Source: JAUVPY01 sp034412795 (lineage in GTDB: Bacteria; Chloroflexota; Anaerolineae; 4572-78; NAK82). From it: 64,000 bases of DNA. Below are positions 1 to 6,313 of this stretch, one piece after another; position 1 is the stretch's first letter, and each line of letters opens with the position of its first letter. The notes beneath the pieces are model-generated. The model did no database searches. It saw only the letters and a program-made list of their open reading frames with translations, and was not told the DNA's origin. The stretch spans positions 1 through 64,000 of the forward strand of contig DAOUMD010000032.1 of the NCBI GenBank assembly GCA_034412795.1, written 5' to 3'. The position numbers and the translations under genes were made by a program.

Positions 1-77
1 CCATCCACGCCGTCGCCCTGGCTTGCCCCGGCGTGGACTATATACGGCTGTGGCCGGGGTGGTATGCGACCCTATCC

Positions 78-371
78 TCAGTCGTACAAACGCTGTAGAC
101 ACCATTCACCAGTCAGCAGATCCCGAAAGACGACCACCAGCAAACCGGCGTTGGTAGCCGACTTGAAGTACTCGCGCCACACCCGGTTCTCCCACCAGTC
201 CACATCCACCCGCCACCGCTTGGCGACATATTGCACCTGATGGGTTAGCCCCCGCCACGTAAATGCACGCGGAGTCTTGAGGGCATCGCTCACGACGCTG
301 ATGGGCTGCCCCTCGGGCCACAAGTAGGTCACAGGCTGTCCCCCGAATAGAGTGCGCCCGGCAAAGAACAT
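78..371 (-). CDS. DUF6504 family protein
   Basis: This 97-residue protein has the pattern I associate with the DUF6504 family: a WRG tripeptide near residue 39, WWENRVWREYF in the middle, and an ending that runs from a Phe-Arg-Asp turn to a terminal LYD. Members of this family are often encoded beside Y-family or DnaE2-type error-prone polymerases; their biochemical role is unknown. The ATG lies inside a LexA-like palindrome, which fits an SOS-controlled mutagenesis gene. Bases 1-77, just downstream, hold no ORF I could assign, so the expected polymerase partner is not visible. An alternative is a later start, because the palindrome overlaps this ATG. Confidence 0.7.
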   Translation of the reverse strand: MFFAGRTLFGGQPVTYLWPEGQPISVVSDALKTPRAFTWRGLTHQVQYVAKRWRVDVDWWENRVWREYFKSATNAGLLVVVFRDLLTGEWCLQRLYD

Positions 372-414
372 ATGTTCTTAATAGGATATTGCTCAGACCG
401 CGCTGGCTGTCAAG
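364..414 (-). promoter_or_regulatory. LexA-like operator and sigma70-type promoter
   Basis: AAGAACATATGTTCTT (364-379) is a perfect 16-bp palindrome of the GAAC-N4-GTTC type bound by Gram-positive and Chloroflexota-like LexA. On the minus strand TTGACA (409-414) is followed after 17 nt by AATATC, so the palindrome sits just downstream of a plausible -10 box and over the start of the DUF6504 gene, where a repressor would block transcription. Confidence 0.6.
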
Positions 415-579
415 CTGGTCTCTTTTTCGCTTTGAAATGCCCATACAAAGCGATTGAGCGCAAGTGGTGTGACCAGGTGGGTGTGTGAGGAGGTGATGCC
501 CTGTCCGATTCAGAGGACGCTAACCTGTGAGCGGGGTTCTCTATTTCGCAAGAAATCGTCAGGTTTGGACAAATGAGGG

Positions 580-609
580 TTGTAAGCGGCGAAGTGAACG
601 TGGTATACT
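580..609 (+). promoter_or_regulatory. Probable promoter of the DUF6602 gene
   Basis: TTGTAA (580-585) and TATACT (604-609) are separated by 18 nt and lie about 50 nt before the ATG at 659. A GGAG sequence (646-649) provides the ribosome binding site. The call rests on sequence match only. Confidence 0.4.
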
Positions 610-658
610 TGACGCAGCAGGGAAACCCCGTTTGGACAACATTATGGAGTAAACAGCT

Positions 659-1420
659 ATGAACTTGAAAGAAGTGTTTGAAGCCATCGGCACCACAATG
701 CTTTCTGACTTTGAGCATATTCACAAACAGATTAAGCATCATGGGGAGCGCGGTAGTGAACGTGAAGCAGTGTTAAAGCGCTTTTTGGGAACTTACTTAC
801 CTTCCCGCTATGCTGTCTCAGACGGTGAAATTGTTGATGCATTTGGTCAAACAAGCTGTCAATGTGATTTGATCATCTACGATCCTTTTACTTGTCCGCT
901 GTTGTTGGCAGGTAAAGATTACCGAGTTTTCCCCGCTGAACCCATTTTCGCTGTGATCGAAGTCAAATCAGTGCTAACTAACAGTGAGTTAGAAGATGCA
1001 GTCAAAAAGATTAAGTCGGTCAAAGATCTAAACCGTAAAAATGGACCTATCATTGGTGCCATTTTCGCATTTAAATCGGGTAGAACGCATGAGCCGACTC
1101 GCAAAATTGGATATAAACTCCAAGAGTTAAGCGTAGAGCTATTACCGTACCAGTATACTGATCTAGTGTGCGTGTTGGATTCTGGCATCATTGAGCTAAG
1201 AAGTGAGGTAACCCGCAAAGAGTTGTCGGGCCACAGATTCATTGCTTGGATTGAACTCAATGTACCGACGTTATTGTGGTTCTTTATTACATTCTTGGAC
1301 CTGCTTGACGAGCGATTGAGCATTAGCCCAGACTATGCGGCCTATGCTGATAGTCTTGATACTGCTTTTTCGCCAGGCACCATAATCGACCTAGACCTAC
1401 CAGGCCCACCAACTACCTAA
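659..1420 (+). CDS. DUF6602 domain protein, PD-(D/E)XK nuclease-like
   Basis: The 253-residue protein carries an acidic residue in CDLIIYD (about residue 88) and, some 25 residues later, FAVIEVKSVL. This D...ExK arrangement is typical of restriction-endonuclease-like folds and of the DUF6602 family. An RGSERE segment near residue 34 precedes the core, as usual in this family. There is no signal peptide or membrane segment, so it should act in the cytoplasm. No methyltransferase or toxin-antitoxin partner lies next to it, so a defence role is only an inference. The gene has its own promoter and a good ribosome binding site, and is more A+T-rich than the downstream island, which may mean recent acquisition. 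Confidence 0.7.
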   Translation: MNLKEVFEAIGTTMLSDFEHIHKQIKHHGERGSEREAVLKRFLGTYLPSRYAVSDGEIVDAFGQTSCQCDLIIYDPFTCPLLLAGKDYRVFPAEPIFAVIEVKSVLTNSELEDAVKKIKSVKDLNRKNGPIIGAIFAFKSGRTHEPTRKIGYKLQELSVELLPYQYTDLVCVLDSGIIELRSEVTRKELSGHRFIAWIELNVPTLLWFFITFLDLLDERLSISPDYAAYADSLDTAFSPGTIIDLDLPGPPTT

Positions 1421-1689
1421 TGAGTGGTTGAAAGTCGCGGGGCGGTGAGAAAAAGGTAATCAGTCACCGCTTGTGGTTCTAGAAGCAAGAAACGGCAGGG
1501 TAATTCATGCTACCCGCCTTCGTGTTAGCTACCGCCGCCTTTGGCTGCTTAGGCGAGAGGGATTTCAGCGACTCCATACAGCTCAATAACTGGACCGGAC
1601 GACACGCCCGCTCGCCGTATCCAAAGTTATTAGTCTCGCGCAGCTCCTCAAACATCCAGCGGCTCAACCAGCCGAACATGTAGTCTGGC
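1421..1689. other. Intergenic stretch with no supported gene
   Basis: Both strands hold only a short open frame (1479-1691, minus) with no recognisable family and no ribosome binding site. I see no RNA gene or terminator here. Confidence 0.5.
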
Positions 1690-2190
1690 ACGTAGCCTCT
1701 CGAGTTCGTCTTTACGGCCCACCAGCGACCCCACGTTGCTCGACTTCAGCCGCAATTGGCGCAGGCGGCCGCCAGGTTGTCTTTGCCGTTGGCGTTGGTG
1801 ACGGCCCCATCTCGCCGCTCAGAATCTTGGCATACAGCGCTTCCGTCTCGGGATCGGGCGGGGATTCCAGTTCGACTGCCAGTGCCCCGACGCAGGTCTG
1901 GTATTGGCGTAGCACCCTGTGGCGGCGTCCGTCCAGAGCGTACAGGTGCATTACTGATCCGAACATATGAAACCAAACAAATTTGGGCTTCCATAGGGCC
2001 GCAAAAAAGTTTAGATAGTTATGTTCGGATCAGTCACTCGCAATGGGTATGCTCATCGGCCGGATCTCGGGTCAGCAGCGGCTCCAACACCTGAGTGGCA
2101 TCGGCATAATTGTGAGCTTCACGATAATGAGCAGCGAGGCTCAGGCTGGCATCGCGGTGTAGGCGGCGCAGCGCTTCGCGCGAAACGAGG
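1690..2190 (-). pseudogene. Remnant of a BTAD-ATPase transcriptional regulator
   Basis: Three pieces of one protein read in order on the minus strand. From about 2190 to 2037 there is a BTAD helix set (REALRRLHRDASLSLAAHY, then VLEPLLTRDPADE). From 1951 to about 1780 it continues with LYALDGRRHRVLRQY and PETEALYAKILSGE. In another frame near 1730-1690 there is SLVGRKDELERLRARL, the usual entry into the AAA_16 ATPase domain. An 82-bp inverted-repeat element (1953-2034) separates the first two pieces, a TGA stands at the junction, and a frameshift separates the second and third. The N-terminal DNA-binding part and most of the ATPase are missing. BTAD regulators are abundant in Chloroflexota and Actinobacteria. 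Confidence 0.65.
1953..2034. repeat. 82-bp inverted-repeat (MITE-like) element inside a BTAD pseudogene
   Basis: The 15-bp arms ACTGATCCGAACATA (1953-1967) and TATGTTCGGATCAGT (2020-2034) are perfect inverted repeats around a 52-bp A+T-rich centre. The element interrupts the BTAD coding sequence, and removing exactly 82 bp brings the two BTAD halves back into one frame, apart from a TGA at the joint. Confidence 0.65.
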
Positions 2191-2203
2191 GTCCATCCAC
2201 CGT

Positions 2204-2245
2204 CTTAAGGTTCTCTTAAGGTTCGCATTAGCTGGACTTAAGGAG
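2204..2245 (+). promoter_or_regulatory. CTTAAGGTT array, four units in 11-bp phase
   Basis: CTTAAGGTT starts at 2204 and again at 2215; a degenerate unit lies at 2226 and CTTAAGGAG at 2237. The 11-bp period is one helical turn, as for tandem binding of OmpR/PhoB-family response regulators. The array ends about 58 nt before the small membrane protein gene at 2303. Confidence 0.6.
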
Positions 2246-2302
2246 GGCTGCGATTAAGTATGGTAGCTTAAAGGGAGACGATACTATCATAGGCAGAGGC
2301 CA

Positions 2303-2521
2303 ATGGCCAGTTACCAACTAATTCCCCAATTCCTGATAGGTTTGGTGGTTGCCATTCTTTTGTTATGCCTGGTTGCCTGGTGGAAAAATAGTCGGACTCA
2401 TGGAAACCCTACCCAAGAGAGCCATGACCCAACCGCCTGGCTGTTGCTGAGCTTGTTAACAGTGGCTATCTTTGCACTGGGAGCCTTTGCAATGTTCGTG
2501 TTGTTACGTTTCGGCGGCTGA
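2303..2521 (+). CDS. Small two-helix membrane protein
   Basis: This 72-residue protein is not a recognised family. It has two hydrophobic helices, roughly residues 8-26 and 45-68, joined by a polar loop of about 19 residues rich in Asn, His and Thr. It starts with an ATG after AGGCAG and is followed by a clear rho-independent terminator, so it forms a transcription unit of its own. The upstream 11-bp-phased array puts it in the same presumptive regulon as the PRC-barrel/Rieske operon and the site-2 protease gene. Small membrane proteins of this shape are common stress-response products, but no function can be read from the sequence. Confidence 0.65.
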   Translation: MASYQLIPQFLIGLVVAILLLCLVAWWKNSRTHGNPTQESHDPTAWLLLSLLTVAIFALGAFAMFVLLRFGG

Positions 2522-2566
2522 CGGGATTAAGGATTGAAGCAACCTGTTGGCGAAACGTCATTTACG

Positions 2567-2602
2567 AAGAGCCGTTCTGAGTGTGAGGATGGCTCTTTTT
2601 TT
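2567..2602 (+). terminator. Rho-independent terminator
   Basis: AAGAGCC (2567-2573) pairs with GGCTCTT (2591-2597), followed directly by a run of T. It closes the unit of the small membrane protein gene. Confidence 0.8.
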
Positions 2603-2631
2603 GTTGGAGATGAACCTGGGCTCAGGCGTCT

Positions 2632-2673
2632 CTTAAGGTTGGCTTAAGCATTACTTTAGAGGATATTAAGGAA
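2632..2673 (+). promoter_or_regulatory. CTTAAGGTT array before the PRC-barrel/Rieske operon
   Basis: CTTAAGGTT (2632), CTTAAGCAT (2643), CTTTAGAGG (2654) and ATTAAGGAA (2665) start exactly 11 bp apart. A -10-like GATACAAT follows at about 2690, and the start codon of the next gene is at 2736. Confidence 0.6.
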
Positions 2674-2735
2674 AGTGGCTTGCTTATAGGATACAATGGC
2701 GATGTAGTCAGCAAATTAACCCGGAGGTAGCAACT

Positions 2736-3347
2736 ATGGATATCCCCGTGAACGCTGAAGTTGCATGTGCGGACGGTGTTTGTGGCCAATCCACGTATGT
2801 CATCATCAACCCCATATCCCGGCAGGTGACGCACCTGGTGGTGAAGGGGAAGAAAGGGCTGCACACGGAGCACCTGGTACCCATCGATCTGGTGGCAGAC
2901 ACAACGCGTGACCTGATCCGGTTACGCTGTACCAGGGACGAACTGGCCAAGATAGAGCCCTTCACCGAGACCGAATATGTTCAGGAAAGAATACCGGACG
3001 TTGATTACATGGAGGACGCCTATCTGGTATGGCCCTACCATATTCCAGAGCTTAACACAACCATACCCATAACACACCAGCGCATCCCCCACGGCGAACT
3101 GGCCGTCCACCGGGGCGCGCGGGTGGAAGCCACGGATGGGCATGTGGGCCGGGTAGACGAGTTTCTGGTGGATCCGGTGGACACGCACATCACTCATCTG
3201 GTGCTGCGGGAAGGGCATCTATGGGGCCAGAAAGACGTGACTATCCCTGTTTCACACATCGATCGTATCGAGGAGGATACAGTCTACCTCAAGCTGGACA
3301 AACATAGCATCGAAGCGCTACCAGCGATACCGATCCGCAGGAGGTAG
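2736..3347 (+). CDS. PRC-barrel domain protein (two barrels)
   Basis: The protein has two copies of the PRC-barrel pattern. The first spans about residues 5-75, with VIINPISRQVTHLVVKGK. The second spans about 125-195, with GHVGRVDEFLVDPVDTHITH followed by a VTIPVSHIDRI strand. PRC barrels are small beta-barrels found in photosynthetic reaction-centre subunit H and the ribosome factor RimM, and as free-standing stress proteins. There is no signal peptide. An AGGTAG site precedes the ATG. The gene opens a run that continues 30 bp later with the Rieske protein, and its promoter carries the 11-bp-phased array. A link to respiratory membrane organisation is inferred from position only. Confidence 0.8.
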   Translation: MDIPVNAEVACADGVCGQSTYVIINPISRQVTHLVVKGKKGLHTEHLVPIDLVADTTRDLIRLRCTRDELAKIEPFTETEYVQERIPDVDYMEDAYLVWPYHIPELNTTIPITHQRIPHGELAVHRGARVEATDGHVGRVDEFLVDPVDTHITHLVLREGHLWGQKDVTIPVSHIDRIEEDTVYLKLDKHSIEALPAIPIRRR

Positions 3348-3377
3348 ACCTCTGCGATCACAAAGGAGGAACATCTA

Positions 3378-3905
3378 ATGAATTCGCAGGATCGAACGAC
3401 ACAAACAGAAGTCACCCGGCGCGGTTTTCTCAAGTTGGCCACCGGGATGTTGGCCTTGATAGGCGGAATTGTAATGGGAATTCCCCTCGTCGACGCCCTG
3501 GCCGGTCCGGCGCTGCGGACAAAGACGCGGCACTTTGCCAGGGTGGCTCAAGTCAAGTCGCTAACCGTCGACCAACCAGCAGATTTGACATTCGGCGACA
3601 AAACCGAAGATGCCTACATACGCGAAACGGTGCTGCGCAGTGTTTGGGCGGTCAAGCATACCGAATCAGATGTAACCGTATACTCCCCCGTCTGCCCCCA
3701 CCTGGGCTGTGGATACAACTGGAACGCCCAGGATCAGCATTTTGAGTGCCCGTGCCACGGCAGTGTGTTTGCTCTAGATGGACAGGTCCTGGCTGGGCCA
3801 GCGCCCCGTTCCCTGGATACGCTGCCGACAAAAATCGAGAATGGAGAACTGTTAGTTGAGTGGGAGCGCTTCAAACTGAGTGTACCTGAGAAAGTGCCTG
3901 CGTAG
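3378..3905 (+). CDS. Rieske 2Fe-2S protein of a cytochrome bc/b6f-type complex
   Basis: The 175-residue protein begins with a twin-arginine-type signal anchor (TRRGFLKL at residues 13-20, then a hydrophobic stretch to about 40). The soluble domain has both Rieske cluster motifs: CPHLGC near residue 107 and CPCHGS near 125, supplying two Cys and two His ligands plus the disulfide cysteines. It should transfer electrons from quinol at the Qo site to the haem c domains of the next gene product, 9 bp downstream. The length is typical of bacterial QcrA/PetC proteins. AAAGGAGG precedes the ATG. Which of the two complexes is meant cannot be decided from this subunit alone. Confidence 0.92.
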   Translation: MNSQDRTTQTEVTRRGFLKLATGMLALIGGIVMGIPLVDALAGPALRTKTRHFARVAQVKSLTVDQPADLTFGDKTEDAYIRETVLRSVWAVKHTESDVTVYSPVCPHLGCGYNWNAQDQHFECPCHGSVFALDGQVLAGPAPRSLDTLPTKIENGELLVEWERFKLSVPEKVPA

Positions 3906-3914
3906 GAGGTTCTT

Positions 3915-5873
3915 ATGCTGAAACCAATATGGCAATGGATTGACGAACGCTGGCCGCTCTCAGCCTTGTTACGTCTGAGTTTAGAGGAAGATATTCCGGG
4001 AGGTTCTAGCTTTGCCTATACGTTGGGGAGTGCCACCCTGATCGTCTTCGTCATCCAGGCTATAACCGGCATCTGGCAACTGTTTTACTACGTGCCTACC
4101 GTAGACCACGCTTACGATAGCGTGAGCTACCTACGCACAGAGGTGCCTTTTGGCTGGCTGATTCACGGCTTGCACTACTGGGGAGCGAGCGCCATGATCA
4201 TTCTGGTCGTGGTGCACATGGCGCGTGTTTTTATTTGGGGGGCATATAAGCGTCCTCGAGAGCTGACGTGGCTGGTCGGTGTGAGCTTGCTGATCTTCAG
4301 CTTGGGTATGAGCTTTACTGGAGCTCCTCTGCCCTGGGATGAACGCGGCTACTGGGCGGCTGAGGTGGGGACCAGCATCGCCGGCACTGTTCCGCTTGTC
4401 GGCGACCTGGCCAAACGGCTGTTGCGGGTCGGTGAAGCCATGGGCCAATTGACTCTCTCCCGCTTCCTTATCTTGCATGTTGCGCTCCTCCCCGGAGCGC
4501 TGCTGGCGCTGATCGGTATCCACCTGGTTGCCTTCCGCCGCTTTGGAAGTGTGGGCCCCTGGGACAAAGCCAAGCGGCAACGTAGCGGCCGATTCTGGCC
4601 GGATCAGGTTTTTAAGGATGGGTTGCTTGCCATTATTATTTTCCTGGTGTTGGTCGGCCTGTCGGCCTTCGTGCCCCCGCCCTTTGCCGGTCCGGCGGAT
4701 CCCGTGGATACCTCTTACCTGCCCAAGCCAGAGTGGAATTTCCTCTTCCTTTACCAGGCCCTGAAATTCTTCCCCGGCCGCCTGGAGCCGCTGGGCACGG
4801 TGGGCATCCCGCTGGTGGGCATCCTGGTGTTGGTACTACTTCCCTTCCTGGACCGACGCCCGGAGCGTAATCCTCTGCACCGCCCCATTGTTATGCTGGG
4901 AGGGCTGATTGCGGCCATGGCACTGATCGCGCTCACGATCACCGGATATTATAGTCGACCGGGCAGCGCCCAGGCCGCGGCTCCTTCGCCGCCGGTTGCT
5001 TCGGTGGCGCATCTGCCAGCGAATGCCCGGGAGGGGGCCAAGCTATTCCAATCCTTAGGATGCGTTGGTTGCCACCGGGTGAACGGCACCGGCGGTACTG
5101 CTGGTCCCGACCTATCCCACGAAGCGCTGCGAGGTCGGGCTCGACAATGGCTCGTAAGCCAGATTCGGGACCCGCAGAGTCACGATCCCAATACCGTAAT
5201 GCCTGCCTTTGCTTCACTGAGCGACGCGCAGGTTAACCAACTGGCCGATTACCTGTTGAGCCTGGGCGCCCAGGGCACGCCATTGCCAACCCAGTCCGGG
5301 GGAGTCGCAACTGGCACACCAACAGTGGCTCCCACAACCCAAGTCGTGACACCAACAACGATGGTAACTATAACAGAGTCTGTGAGCCCAACTTCATCAA
5401 CCGAGAATGGGGCGCCAGGATCAGCATCCGCGATCATCGGCAGCGCCAGCCATGGCGCTGTGCTGTTTGATCGGGACTGTGCTTCGTGTCACGGTCCCCA
5501 GGGCACCGACAATGTCCCTAACCCTGGCTCAGACGACGGGACAGTGCCGCCCCTTAATCCCATTGATCCAGAGCTTGCCAGCAAGAACCCTCAGACTTTC
5601 GTCGACAACATGGATCGTATCATCCAGCATGGTTCGACGCCGGATGGCCCCAACCCACAGCTCGACATGCCTGCTTTTGGTGATGACAACATCTTGACCC
5701 AGCAAGAGATCGCCGATCTGGAGGCTTACGTCCTGCAATTGAACGGGGTAGATAGAGGGCAGATCGAGTATCCGGGCATAGCACCACGGCGTTTTTTCGG
5801 GTTCGCGGTTGGTGCATTTGCATTGGTCGGCCTTGGCCTGGGTGGCCTGTGGGTGATAAGAAGTAACAAATAA
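3915..5873 (+). CDS. Cytochrome b6/subunit IV-like protein fused to two haem c domains
   Basis: One 652-residue chain joins three modules of a quinol-oxidising complex. Residues 1-215 are a cytochrome b core with haem ligands His87/His101 and His188/His203; the 14/15 spacing is that of cytochrome b6 rather than mitochondrial b. Residues 225-345 match subunit IV and hold the Qo motif as PEWN instead of PEWY. Next come a c-type haem site CVGCH (about 383), a Pro/Thr-rich linker, a second site CASCH (about 523), and a C-terminal membrane helix ending in IRSNK. It lies 9 bp after the Rieske gene and so carries most of the complex itself. Electrons would leave through the haem c domains. Confidence 0.9.
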   Translation: MLKPIWQWIDERWPLSALLRLSLEEDIPGGSSFAYTLGSATLIVFVIQAITGIWQLFYYVPTVDHAYDSVSYLRTEVPFGWLIHGLHYWGASAMIILVVVHMARVFIWGAYKRPRELTWLVGVSLLIFSLGMSFTGAPLPWDERGYWAAEVGTSIAGTVPLVGDLAKRLLRVGEAMGQLTLSRFLILHVALLPGALLALIGIHLVAFRRFGSVGPWDKAKRQRSGRFWPDQVFKDGLLAIIIFLVLVGLSAFVPPPFAGPADPVDTSYLPKPEWNFLFLYQALKFFPGRLEPLGTVGIPLVGILVLVLLPFLDRRPERNPLHRPIVMLGGLIAAMALIALTITGYYSRPGSAQAAAPSPPVASVAHLPANAREGAKLFQSLGCVGCHRVNGTGGTAGPDLSHEALRGRARQWLVSQIRDPQSHDPNTVMPAFASLSDAQVNQLADYLLSLGAQGTPLPTQSGGVATGTPTVAPTTQVVTPTTMVTITESVSPTSSTENGAPGSASAIIGSASHGAVLFDRDCASCHGPQGTDNVPNPGSDDGTVPPLNPIDPELASKNPQTFVDNMDRIIQHGSTPDGPNPQLDMPAFGDDNILTQQEIADLEAYVLQLNGVDRGQIEYPGIAPRRFFGFAVGAFALVGLGLGGLWVIRSNK

Positions 5874-5911
5874 ATCGACTGACTGAGCCTACATGTTGAA
5901 GAGAGGTGTTT

Positions 5912-6313
5912 ATGCACCACATACTTTTGTTCATTCCACTGCTGGCGTTAGTCCTGTTCATCTTCTTGCCATGGCCACTGGCATTGCCGTTATATCTGCC
6001 CATTGCCATCGGTTCCTCAATTGCATTTTGGAAAGCTATGCAGGCCTTACGAAAGCCTTCGGTAACCGGCAAGGGTGCGATGATCGGTGACCAGGCGGTA
6101 GTGGTTGAAGTGATGAGGGATGAACTCGAAGTCCACTATCAAGGCGAGAACTGGCGTGCCGCTGCGTCCCAACCCATGCATCGCGGTCAGAAGGTGATCA
6201 TCAAGGGCGTGGATGGATTGACACTGCTGGTAGCTCCACTCGCCGTCCCACAGACTATGCGAACCCAACACGAACGTGACCCACGAGGGGTAGGAGATGC
6301 AAATCATGCGTGA
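5912..6313 (+). CDS. NfeD-like membrane protein
   Basis: Two closely spaced hydrophobic segments (residues 1-25 and 30-45) are followed by a beta-rich domain with the pattern GDQAVVVEVM, NWRAAAS and GQKVIIKGVDGLTLLV. This is the OB-fold typical of NfeD C-terminal domains, which act at membranes beside stomatin-like proteins or alone. I take ATG 5912 because GAGAGG lies 5 nt before it; a GTG at 5906 would add two residues. The reading frame overlaps the start of the H+-ATPase gene, so the two are probably translationally coupled. No stomatin gene is nearby. The role here is unknown. Confidence 0.7.
   Translation: MHHILLFIPLLALVLFIFLPWPLALPLYLPIAIGSSIAFWKAMQALRKPSVTGKGAMIGDQAVVVEVMRDELEVHYQGENWRAAASQPMHRGQKVIIKGVDGLTLLVAPLAVPQTMRTQHERDPRGVGDANHA

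Noticed and set aside
1479..1691. 70-residue minus-strand ORF
   Set aside because: No ribosome site, no recognisable family, unusual composition, next to pseudogene remains.
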